Assembly (NCBI GenBank): GCA_937958265.1
Contig: CALGNX010000020.1
Coordinates: forward strand, 1-64,000
Direction: 5' to 3'
Source: an uncultured Algibacter sp.
GTDB lineage: Bacteria; Bacteroidota; Bacteroidia; Flavobacteriales; Flavobacteriaceae
Length of the DNA stretch: 64,000 nt
How positions within the stretch are numbered: position 1 is the stretch's first letter; every line of letters starts with the position of its first letter. Both the position numbers and the translations under genes were made by a program. Of the stretch, positions 8,843-16,847 are shown piece after piece. A model generated the notes under the pieces. The model saw only the letters and a list, made by a program, of their open reading frames with translations, ran no database searches and was not told where the DNA came from.

Positions 8843-9865
8843 ATGAAAGTTATTGATGCTAAAATAATTCGGCAAATATTTATATTGCTATTAATAGGCC
8901 TTATTGGGGGACTAATATTTATGGAAATGTTACCCTATTTATCTGGTGTTTTAGGTGCTATTATTATGTATGTTTTATTTCGAACTGTAATGATAAAATT
9001 AGTAAAACATGGGTGGCATCCTAATTTAGCTGCAGTTGTGTTAATGTTTCTATCTTTTATTGTTATTTTATTACCTGTAGTAGGTATAATATTAATGTTA
9101 GGTAGTAAAGTAAGTATGGTGGTTGCTAAGTCTGAAAAAGTAATTAATGTTTTAGAAAAACGCCTTAGTGGTATTGAGCAACGGTTTGGGTACGATATTA
9201 CTTCTCAAATAGATACGACAGCTATTTCTAGCTGGATTTCCAATAGTTTACAAGGTTTAGCTGGTGGAACTTTTACCACATTTATAAGTATTTCAATAAT
9301 GTATTTTTTATTATTCTTTATGTTAACCAACCGTAAAAAATTGAAAGACTCGTTATTTCAATATATTCCAATTAGTGAGTCTAGTTTAAAAATTATAGGA
9401 GGTGAGACGCGGCAAATGGTTCGGGCTAATGCTTTGGGAATTCCTTTGGTTGCCATAGCACAGGGTATTGTTTCTGTTATTGGGTTTTTTATTTTTGGGG
9501 TAGAGAGTCCTTTTTTTTGGGCAGTTTTAGTAACCTTTGGCTCAATGATCCCATTTGTAGGAAGTTTATTGGGGACTATTCCTTTATTTGTTTTAATGCT
9601 TTCTAATGGTAATGTTTTTCAAGCCTACGGTATTTTAATTTACGGTATAGTGGTTGTAGGATCTACAGATAATGTTATACGCTTATTTGTACTTCAAAAG
9701 TTAGACGATGTACACCCGTTAATTACTCTTATAGGTGTTATTGTTGGCTTGCCTTTATTTGGGTTCGTAGGTCTTATATTTGGTCCTTTAATGGTTAGTT
9801 TATTTTTAATTATTATTCGCATTTATAAAAAAGAATACGCTCAAGATGAAGAGGGGATTTTGTAA
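8843..9865 (+). CDS. AI-2E family transporter (PerM/TqsA-like)
   Basis: A 340-aa membrane protein of the AI-2 exporter superfamily with about eight helices. Hallmarks are GILIYGIVVVGSTDNVIRLFVLQKLDDVHPLITLIGVIVGLPLFGFVGLIFGPL near residues 260-315 and the central hydrophilic stretch at 95-140. Members export small molecules or ions, and the substrate cannot be read from the sequence. A 65-aa ORF overlapping its 3' end (9846-10043) looks spurious. Confidence 0.9.
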   Translation: MKVIDAKIIRQIFILLLIGLIGGLIFMEMLPYLSGVLGAIIMYVLFRTVMIKLVKHGWHPNLAAVVLMFLSFIVILLPVVGIILMLGSKVSMVVAKSEKVINVLEKRLSGIEQRFGYDITSQIDTTAISSWISNSLQGLAGGTFTTFISISIMYFLLFFMLTNRKKLKDSLFQYIPISESSLKIIGGETRQMVRANALGIPLVAIAQGIVSVIGFFIFGVESPFFWAVLVTFGSMIPFVGSLLGTIPLFVLMLSNGNVFQAYGILIYGIVVVGSTDNVIRLFVLQKLDDVHPLITLIGVIVGLPLFGFVGLIFGPLMVSLFLIIIRIYKKEYAQDEEGIL

Positions 9866-10212
9866 ATTAATTTATAGTTATAAATGTAAAACATGCTTAA
9901 TAACAGCATGGAAACGTTTAAAGAAAAAAGCTTGCTTATTTTTAGTAATTTATAGGGATTATTTAGGATTAAACAATACTTTATTATTTCCTCCGTTGTT
10001 CATTTGTAAATTTAGAATTATTAAAATTTTCATGTTTTGTTAAAATAATTTAGTTTTTATAACTGTTATTTAGTGTAAACGGTTTTTATACGGGTAACAT
10101 GAACTTTTAAAACTTGCACACACTTAATAATGAGAACATTATTTTCTTAAATACAAGAAAAAATTGCTTTTTCTATTTTTAAACCCTAAAAAAACACTTT
10201 TTAACAAATATT
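9866..10212. other. Intergenic, no gene seen
   Basis: AT-rich spacer after the AI-2E gene. A 65-codon ORF runs through it but has no recognisable features and starts inside the previous gene. The promoter of the next gene begins at 10213. Confidence 0.5.
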
Positions 10213-10244
10213 TTGTGTTTTTCTTTCGGTATAAGTTAAGTTTG
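10213..10244 (+). promoter_or_regulatory. Promoter of the polysaccharide-lyase-like gene
   Basis: TTG (10213-10215), a 21-nt spacer and TAAGTTTG (10237-10244) match the Bacteroidota consensus. It predicts a leader of about 95 nt before the ATG at 10345. Confidence 0.6.
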
Positions 10245-10344
10245 TGATTATTAAGTAAATAACAGTGTGGAGTCGTTTTTTTAATGTACTAGTAAAAACG
10301 TGAATACACTAAATAAAAATATATTTTAAACTAAACTTTATAAC

Positions 10345-11754
10345 ATGAAAAAAAAATTATTTAGCTTATTAGCGATTGCATTTTGTTTTTCAGTTTCCGC
10401 GCAAAAAATACGCGGTACTGTATCTAACAGTCAAGGCAATCCTTTGGAAAATGCATTAGTATGTTTAACAAACAATCCATCTGTTTTCGTAAAGACTGAT
10501 CGGGATGGTAAGTTTGCCATCAACGGTAATGTTGGCACAAAGCTTAGAGTTGGTGCACTGCGTTACGATACTAAAAAAGCGTTTGTTACTACTTCTGCCA
10601 ATAATCAAAATATTGTAATGCAAAAAGATCCTTTATTGCAGTCCGATGTATTCCATATTAGTTTTGACCATATACGCAAGGGTGATGGTTATTCAAATGC
10701 GGAATTAAGAGATGATTTTAATGTGGCTTATAGTAAAGGTTTTTACTTTCCAAGACAAGAGGAAGATGCTCTTGATAGAGGAGTTGTTTTAGATAGTGAT
10801 CGTGCTTCCATTGATTATAATGAAAGTCGAGACGAAAATGGTACATCTATAAAAGTACGTTTTCCTGCAGGGGGCATAAAGACAGAATCGTCAGGAGTAG
10901 ATACACGAATTGATTTGGAGGGTGTTTTTAATAACAATACCTATAAGTCTGAAGATTTATATCTGTCCTATTGGGTTAAATTTAGCGATAATTTTCGTTT
11001 TGATCTTTGCGGTGGTAAATTACCTAGTTTAGGTGGGTCTACTTTTAATTCATCTAAAGATAGATGGAAAGGTAGAATTATGTGGCGTAAAGGTGGTAGT
11101 ATTCAGTTTTATATGGAATTGCCAGATAATAAATTTACCCCTACAAATGATGAGCGTTTTTGGGGTGATTTAGAAGAAGCAGGAGGATCTATATGTGATT
11201 TTTCTTATACACCGTATTTATCAACACCAGGATGGCACAATATAGAGTTGCATTACAAGTTTGAGACCCCAGGACGAAACGATGGTTTGTTTGAGGGTTG
11301 GGTTGATGGCGAGAATTATAGTATAATGAATGCCTCTGTTTTTAATAATTACAGACCTAATGGAACAAGTCGTGAGGATATTACAATAAACTCTATTTTA
11401 ATAAGCGCTTTCCTTGGAGGTTCAGATATTCAAGATTATACACCAACTGAAGATACGTATGCTTGGTTTGATGAATTTCGAGTATCTACCGAGCGTATAG
11501 ATGAATGGGACGATTATCAAGACACAACATTAAGTACAACACAAGTTGAGCGAGTTAAGCCTCTAATAGCTTTCCCAAACCCAAGTAAAAATGGTGTTTT
11601 TCAGCTTAGTCAAGGTGAAAAATGGACTGTATTTAACACTTTAGGCCAAGAGATATCTAAAGGTAACGGTGTAAATGTAGATTTAAGTACAGTAAATAAA
11701 GGCCTTTATTTTCTTATTATGGAAAATACTACTTTAAAGCTTGTGGTTGAATAA
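10345..11754 (+). CDS. Secreted polysaccharide lyase 14-like protein with T9SS signal
   Basis: A 469-aa exported protein. Residues 1-19 are a signal peptide ending VSAQ. Residues 20-90 resemble a carboxypeptidase-regulatory-like beta domain (IRGTVSNSQGNPLENALV). Residues about 105-385 resemble the PL14 jelly-roll lyases of alginate/glucuronan type (YLSYWVKFSDNF, GGKLPSLGG, RIMWRKGG, TPGWHNIELHYK, WFDEFRVS). Residues about 405-469 are a type-A type IX sorting domain (FPNPSKNGVF...WTVFNTLGQE...LSTVNKGLYFL). It is probably released or surface-attached through T9SS and acts on uronate polysaccharide; the substrate is not known. It is not in a visible PUL, since no SusC/D pair is nearby. The lyase call rests on motif memory. 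Confidence 0.72.
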   Translation: MKKKLFSLLAIAFCFSVSAQKIRGTVSNSQGNPLENALVCLTNNPSVFVKTDRDGKFAINGNVGTKLRVGALRYDTKKAFVTTSANNQNIVMQKDPLLQSDVFHISFDHIRKGDGYSNAELRDDFNVAYSKGFYFPRQEEDALDRGVVLDSDRASIDYNESRDENGTSIKVRFPAGGIKTESSGVDTRIDLEGVFNNNTYKSEDLYLSYWVKFSDNFRFDLCGGKLPSLGGSTFNSSKDRWKGRIMWRKGGSIQFYMELPDNKFTPTNDERFWGDLEEAGGSICDFSYTPYLSTPGWHNIELHYKFETPGRNDGLFEGWVDGENYSIMNASVFNNYRPNGTSREDITINSILISAFLGGSDIQDYTPTEDTYAWFDEFRVSTERIDEWDDYQDTTLSTTQVERVKPLIAFPNPSKNGVFQLSQGEKWTVFNTLGQEISKGNGVNVDLSTVNKGLYFLIMENTTLKLVVE

Positions 11755-11951
11755 GATTTTGTACTATTTATCTGTGCCCTACTATACCAGATTTATTAAC
11801 GTTTTTCGTTAAAAAAAATGTACGCTTTATTTGTGTTTTAATTTTAAAAGGAACTAATGCATATTCATTTTTATTGGGACTTAAAAGAAATACTTTTAGG
11901 TCTTAATAAAATGATATGAATATAACCTTAAAATATAAATTCAAAAATTTT

Positions 11952-13409
11952 ATGAATTCATTCAAATCACTTTTTTATATATCTTTATTTCTTGTGTACT
12001 GTCCAATGTGGGCTCAGGTTGGTATTGGCACAACGACGCCTAATACTACAGCTGTACTCGATATAGCATCAAATAATAGTGGGGTTTTGTTTCCTCGTGT
12101 AGCTTTGGCTGCCAGAAACGCAATTACACCAGTAGCAACAGTTCCTGCAACCGGTCTTGTTGTTTACAATACAGCTACGGCAGGTATAGGAATTAATGCA
12201 GTTACCCCAGGTTTTTATTATTGGGACACGATCTGGATACGGTTTGGTACGGGTACGGCTACACCGCCACCAGCTGGTTGGCAGCTAAACGGTAATAATG
12301 TAATTCCTTCTAATTTTTTAGGGACCACCAATGCTTTACCTATACGCTTTGCTGTAAATAGGATAGAGCGTTTTAGAATAACGGGTAATAATCAATTGGT
12401 GCCAAATAATTTAGATAACGAAATTTTAATTGGAAATGCCACTAATGGTGGTGAAAATAGTGTAATTATCGGAGAGTCTGCAGAGGGTAATGCACTCGAA
12501 GCTATTGCCATAGGTAATGAGGCTAAAGTGTTTAGTAATTACGGAATCTCTATTGGTGATGAGGCTTCTGTAGGAGCAGCGGGTCAAACAGCGCAATCGG
12601 GTATTGCTATTGGCAGACTAACTGAAGCCTTAAATGGGCAGGCTATCGCTTTAGGTAATGATGCTAAGGCTTTAGATAAAAACGCTACGGCTTTAGGTTT
12701 TGATGCTATTGCAGATGGAAATGCCACAGCGGTTGGCTTTTCAGCAGAGAGTAGAGGTAATAATAGTGTAGCAGTAGGTTTAAATACGGAAACTAATGGG
12801 GCTAATGCTACAGCAATAGGTAGTCTGGCAAAAGCATTTGGTCGTAATGCTACAGCCGTAGGAGAGGGTGCGCAGGCTGCTTTTGATAATTCAACAGCAA
12901 TTGGTTTCGGTGCAATATCATCTGGCAGAAATAGAATGCGATTAGGTAATGTAAATGTAAACAGAATTGAGGCGCAAGTGGCTATAACTACGCCTTCAGA
13001 TAGTCGTTTTAAATTTGATGTGGAAGAAAATGTTCCTGGTCTAGAGTTTATAAAAGCATTAAGGCCAGTAACCTATAAATTTAATTTAGAAAAGTTAAGC
13101 AAGTTTAAAAATGAGACTGAAACGGCACAAAACACAAACAAAGTGGAAACTGGCTTTATAGCCCAAGAAGTGGAGGCAGCAGCTAAGGCATCGGGTTATG
13201 ATTTTAGTGGTATAAATAGGCCTGAGAATTTGCAAAAGCATCATTACTCATTAGCTTATGCGCAATTTGTTGTGCCTCTTGTACAAGCTGTTAAAGAGCA
13301 ACAAAAACAAATTGAAGTTTTACAAAAGGAACGCGCTGAACTTTTAATTTTGAAAAGCGAAGTGGATAAATTAAAATTGATGACTTCTAAATTAAAAATA
13401 AACCAATAA
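11952..13409 (+). CDS. Exported YadA-head / S74 chaperone-domain protein
   Basis: A 485-aa exported protein. I chose ATG 11952 because the signal peptide (MNSFKSLFYISLFLVYC, ending MWAQ) starts there; an ATG at 11916 would add 12 residues. VGIGTTTPNTTAVLDIAS is the usual start of Bacteroidota tail-fibre-like proteins. Residues about 180-330 hold about ten YadA-type head repeats (AIGNEA, SIGDEA, ALGNDA, ATALGFDA, ATAVGFSA and others), a left-handed beta-roll of trimeric adhesins. SDSRFKFDVEENVPGLEFIKALRPVTYKF begins an S74 intramolecular chaperone domain, followed by a C-terminal coiled coil. It probably forms a trimeric surface fibre. No T9SS domain is visible. Confidence 0.85.
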   Translation: MNSFKSLFYISLFLVYCPMWAQVGIGTTTPNTTAVLDIASNNSGVLFPRVALAARNAITPVATVPATGLVVYNTATAGIGINAVTPGFYYWDTIWIRFGTGTATPPPAGWQLNGNNVIPSNFLGTTNALPIRFAVNRIERFRITGNNQLVPNNLDNEILIGNATNGGENSVIIGESAEGNALEAIAIGNEAKVFSNYGISIGDEASVGAAGQTAQSGIAIGRLTEALNGQAIALGNDAKALDKNATALGFDAIADGNATAVGFSAESRGNNSVAVGLNTETNGANATAIGSLAKAFGRNATAVGEGAQAAFDNSTAIGFGAISSGRNRMRLGNVNVNRIEAQVAITTPSDSRFKFDVEENVPGLEFIKALRPVTYKFNLEKLSKFKNETETAQNTNKVETGFIAQEVEAAAKASGYDFSGINRPENLQKHHYSLAYAQFVVPLVQAVKEQQKQIEVLQKERAELLILKSEVDKLKLMTSKLKINQ

Positions 13410-13441
13410 GAAGGTTTAAAACTATTTAGTTAATTGAATAA

Positions 13442-13476
13442 AAAAATGCTCGCCTTTACAGGGTGAGTATTTTAAA
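13442..13476. terminator. Bidirectional terminator
   Basis: The stem AATGCTCGCC/GGGTGAGTATT has G-U pairs, a loop of about 6 nt, and A-run and T-run flanks. It lies between the convergent S74-protein and AraC genes. Confidence 0.7.
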
Positions 13477-13494
13477 TTATTATAAAGCTAATTT

Positions 13495-14535
13495 TTAATT
13501 AGCTAATGGTACAGTTGTTTTAATTCTTTTCGCTTTTAAATATTCGCTCGGACTTATATTGTATTTTTCTTTAAAAATTTTCGAGAAGTAACTACGGCTA
13601 CTAAATCCTACACTATATACAATTTGGGATATGTTGAGTTCTGTAGTGTTTATGTAATCTCTAGCGGCTTCCAAGCGTACGTGTCTTACATATTCGGTAA
13701 CCGTACGGGCGTATAAAATTTTAAAAGCTTCTTGCAGTTTAGCTTGTGTTAATCCAGATTTTTCAGATAAATAATCCAAAGTATAATCTAGTGCTACATT
13801 TTTTAATATCGATTTCGCTATTTTTCTTGCTTTTTTAAGTTCACTTTTAAGTAAATTAGTTTCTATTTTAGTTCCTTGTAAGGCAATATCATGCTGTTGT
13901 ATGTGCATGGAAAGAATTTGGTAAACCATGCCTTCAATTTTAAGAATCCTAATCATTCCATTTTGCTTCACTTTTCTAAGCTTTCCAATAACATCAGCCA
14001 TTTTTAAATTGTAGCTCCCAAAATAAGCAAAGGTGTCCTCTTGGTCTTTATCTAAAAATACCTCATAAAGCTTTTTGTTAAGCTGAGCAACGTTGTTAAG
14101 CCGCTTTTTTAAATATAATTGCCTGCTAATTTGAATAACATTAATTTCTAGTTTAATATCTTTAGGGAAATAGCCGTAATTATAGCCCCCATCCTTACTC
14201 GTAATAATTACCGATTGAAATTGAGCGATGGTTTTATATTCTTTTTGGTATCCAAATTTATGTGAGCAATGCCCGTTTAAACAATAAGTAAAATGAATAG
14301 GATTAAAATTTGATGTATCCATTATAAGTGTAATGTCGTCAAAAAATGTAATATCGTATTCTAATAAATTAACACCCCAATCAAAGGTGATAAATCTAAT
14401 GGACCCTTTAGCTAAAGCGCTATTAACTGTTAAGGTATACTCGCCCCAACGCGACTCAATAGTTCCTCCTATTATGTCACGAATTTGTTTAACAGTGCCT
14501 TCGGTATTATTAGCAGTAATATTTATTTCAGTCAT
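13495..14535 (-). CDS. AraC/XylS-family transcriptional regulator
   Basis: A 346-aa regulator with the DNA-binding domain at its C-terminus (about residues 240-340). The first helix-turn-helix is in LSEKSGLTQAKLQEAFKILY. The second is in NISQIVYSVGFSSRSYFSKIFKEKYNISPSEYLK, the family signature. The N-terminal 220 residues are not a clear cupin and I do not recognise the ligand domain; they contain a CLNGHC motif near residue 87. It is convergent with the adhesin gene and divergent from the SRAP gene. Targets are unknown. Confidence 0.88.
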   Translation of the reverse strand: MTEINITANNTEGTVKQIRDIIGGTIESRWGEYTLTVNSALAKGSIRFITFDWGVNLLEYDITFFDDITLIMDTSNFNPIHFTYCLNGHCSHKFGYQKEYKTIAQFQSVIITSKDGGYNYGYFPKDIKLEINVIQISRQLYLKKRLNNVAQLNKKLYEVFLDKDQEDTFAYFGSYNLKMADVIGKLRKVKQNGMIRILKIEGMVYQILSMHIQQHDIALQGTKIETNLLKSELKKARKIAKSILKNVALDYTLDYLSEKSGLTQAKLQEAFKILYARTVTEYVRHVRLEAARDYINTTELNISQIVYSVGFSSRSYFSKIFKEKYNISPSEYLKAKRIKTTVPLAN

Positions 14536-14817
14536 AAGGGAAAAGTGTAAAATTAGATGGAAGTAAAATTATAAAAAAAAACACGTATTTGAGTTGAAAG
14601 TTGATTTATTAGTAAATTTTTAACTAGACAATTTTTAAACTAAGCTTATAAACAAAAAGCTTATATATTTTACGTGTTTTTGATTATAAAATACAGGGTA
14701 AACTCGAAAATATTTGGTGTATTAAATTGTGATGACACATTTCATTTGGGCTATTATTTAATTTGTATTGGTTAAAAAAAGCAGAATTTATTTAAGAGTT
14801 TTACAAAAAAAAGAATC

Positions 14818-15522
14818 ATGTGCTATAAAATTTCTAATACAGCTAATAGGCAACTTCTAGAGGATACTTTTAATGCATTTTTTACATTTCCTAAGCTCTA
14901 TAGAAAAATGCCGGTTATAGATGGTTTGGCAGAGTCTACAGTGCCTGTAATATGTCTGGAGGAAAAACAAGAAATTTCCTTTGCTATTTGGGGGCTTTTG
15001 CCTGATAGTTATCAAGACGATTGGCAATATTTTCAGGATATTCACAATACACTAAATTTAAATAAGGAAACCATCTGCGAAGATGAAAAATATAGAAGTG
15101 CCTTAAATAATAAGCGTTGCGTGGTTTTAGTTACTGGTTTTTTTACGTATTACCTCCATAACGGCCAATTGTTTCCGTATTATGTCCATTTAAAATCGAA
15201 AGCACCTTTTGCGATAGCGGGTATTTATAATGAGTTGGACGATGGTTTTAAAACCTGTTCTTTAGTGGTTTCAAAAGCCAATGCATTTATTCAAAAAATT
15301 AATAACTCACATACGTTTATGCCGGTAGTGTTAGATTATGAGCATTATAAGAAATGGTTGAATCCTGAAACTACAGAAAATGAATTGAACACAATAATCG
15401 ATACAGAAGCTCAATTAAATTTAATCGCCCACCCTATAGCTAAAGAGTTTCATAAATTAGGGGTAGATTACGATTCTGTTCTAGAACCTGTAATTTACAA
15501 TAATTTACCAAAAACCATGTAG
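14818..15522 (+). CDS. Divergent SRAP (YedK/HMCES-like) protein
   Basis: A 234-aa SRAP-domain protein. Family members crosslink to abasic sites in single-stranded DNA through Cys2. The start MCYKI puts Cys at position 2 and WGLLP is kept. The Asn of the NARxET motif is kept in NLNKET, but its Arg has become Asn. The active-site His is kept in SHTFMPVVL. The catalytic Glu, normally in GFYEW/GWFEW, is replaced by Thr in GFFTYY near residue 110. The N-terminus can probably still bond DNA, but release or the second catalytic role may be lost. It is monocistronic and divergent from the AraC gene. Confidence 0.85.
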   Translation: MCYKISNTANRQLLEDTFNAFFTFPKLYRKMPVIDGLAESTVPVICLEEKQEISFAIWGLLPDSYQDDWQYFQDIHNTLNLNKETICEDEKYRSALNNKRCVVLVTGFFTYYLHNGQLFPYYVHLKSKAPFAIAGIYNELDDGFKTCSLVVSKANAFIQKINNSHTFMPVVLDYEHYKKWLNPETTENELNTIIDTEAQLNLIAHPIAKEFHKLGVDYDSVLEPVIYNNLPKTM

Positions 15523-15833
15523 TTTTTAATCTAATGGTAATTTATTGAAATACGCTTTATAAAACCACGGTCTTCATTCATTTAAATGAAATATTCGCTT
15601 TAGTATTAATAGTACATTAAAAGCTATATTTTATCAGGAGTATTATTGCATATCATCTCAATAAATAAAATTGTGGGTTGAAAAAAATAACACTTTTTAT
15701 TTCCATAATTTATTGAGGTAATAACAGATTGATAAGCGTTAATTACCGAGAATCTAAATTGTTAATTTTGTAAAGCAAGCAATGATAAAACGTTTATTAT
15801 TGCTCAATTTAATTCACTAAATAAACACGAAAT
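15523..15833. other. Intergenic with imperfect inverted repeat and -7 box
   Basis: CTCAATAAAT (15657-15666) and ATTTATTGAG (15708-15717) form the arms of an imperfect hairpin with a 41-nt middle. TAATTTTG at 15763-15770 fits the -7 element for the DUF1328 gene, but no matching -33 TTG is at the right distance. Confidence 0.4.
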
Positions 15834-15995
15834 ATGTTACGTTGGACGATTATATTTATAATTATAGCATTTATAGCAGGAGCACTAGGGTTTGGAGGAA
15901 TAGCAGGAGGCGCTGCAGATATTGCTAAAATATGCTTCTATATTTTTATAGTGTTATTTGTGTTATCACTTTTAAAAAGTGTTACAAAAAAGTAG
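15834..15995 (+). CDS. DUF1328-family small membrane protein
   Basis: A 53-aa membrane protein beginning [20 protein letters not shown], with [17 protein letters not shown] in the middle and a lysine-rich end (KSVTKK). Two membrane helices flank a glycine-rich turn, exactly the DUF1328 (YtjA-like) pattern. The function is unknown; relatives are often found among stress-induced genes. A TAATTTTG promoter element lies 63 nt upstream. It lies near a small acidic lipoprotein gene on the same strand. Confidence 0.88.
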   Translation: MLRWTIIFIIIAFIAGALGFGGIAGGAADIAKICFYIFIVLFVLSLLKSVTKK

Positions 15996-16295
15996 GTGTA
16001 TCAGGTTTGCTTCTCAAAACTACTAAATAAATCGATTTGTTTTAAGTTGATTTAATTATAAAATACTTAGCTTAATAAAACCGCATTATTTTTAGTAAAT
16101 ACTGTTTGAAGCTTGTTAATTAGAACTCTGTAGCAATTATTTTTTTAAGAGAACTCTTTTAGTTAAAAAAATTTGTCAATAACATTTATAATAATTACAA
16201 AATCTAAAAGTGTACCAAATACTTAAATTGATATTAACAATAAAAAGGTAAAAGGTACACGCAAAAAAAACAAATTAATCCAAAATCAAATAAAA

Positions 16296-16487
16296 ATGAA
16301 AAAATCAGTATATCTATTATTATTCGCAACTTCTATAATTTTTACAAGTTGCAGAGACGAAAAATCGACAGGGGAAAAAGTAGAGGATGCCGTTGAAAAT
16401 GTTGGCGACGGTATTGAAGATGCAGCGGACGATGTTAGTGATGGCATCAAGGACGCTGCGGATGATGTTGAAGATGCGGTAGATTAG
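16296..16487 (+). CDS. Small acidic lipoprotein
   Basis: A 63-aa protein with a lipoprotein signal peptide (MKKSVYLLLFATSIIFTSC, Cys19 lipidated). The mature part is a repeated acidic amphipathic pattern (VEDAVENVGDGIEDAADDVSDGIKDAADDVEDAVD) with no other domain. The repeat unit is about 11 residues (DGIxDAADDVx), suggesting a helical, possibly coiled structure on a membrane surface. The function is unknown. A strong terminator follows. Confidence 0.8.
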   Translation: MKKSVYLLLFATSIIFTSCRDEKSTGEKVEDAVENVGDGIEDAADDVSDGIKDAADDVEDAVD

Positions 16488-16514
16488 TAACTTAAATTAA
16501 TAGTTTATAAAAAT

Positions 16515-16554
16515 TTGGGGTTACCGCACTTTGTGTGTGTTACCCTTTTTTTAT
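16515..16554 (+). terminator. Terminator of the small lipoprotein gene
   Basis: GGGT..AC.CGCAC pairs with GTGTG.GT..ACCC through one mismatch, one bulge and one G-U pair. It is followed by TTTTTTT. Confidence 0.75.
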
Positions 16555-16847
16555 AAAAGAGTACTAGATAAATAATACTTCAAGGCCAGTTTATTTAGTA
16601 TTACTATATTTTTTTGAGTTCACTTTTAGTTCGTTTGGATTAATTTTTTATTTGAAGAACCTTTAAATTGTTTAAAATTTGAAAACTATTAGTAACGCGC
16701 TGTTTTTTTATGTTTCGATAAATGAATGCGCTATACAAGCTCTGTAAAAATAAAATAACACAAGGGCTGCCAATGCAGATACTTCGTTTTTTTACGAAAA
16801 GTAGATCAGTTTCTAGAGGGAGTAAACAATAACTAAAAAAAGTAAAT

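Noticed and set aside
9846-10043. 65-aa ORF after the AI-2E transporter
   Set aside because: It starts inside the previous gene, has no promoter or recognisable domain, and its composition is that of AT-rich spacer.
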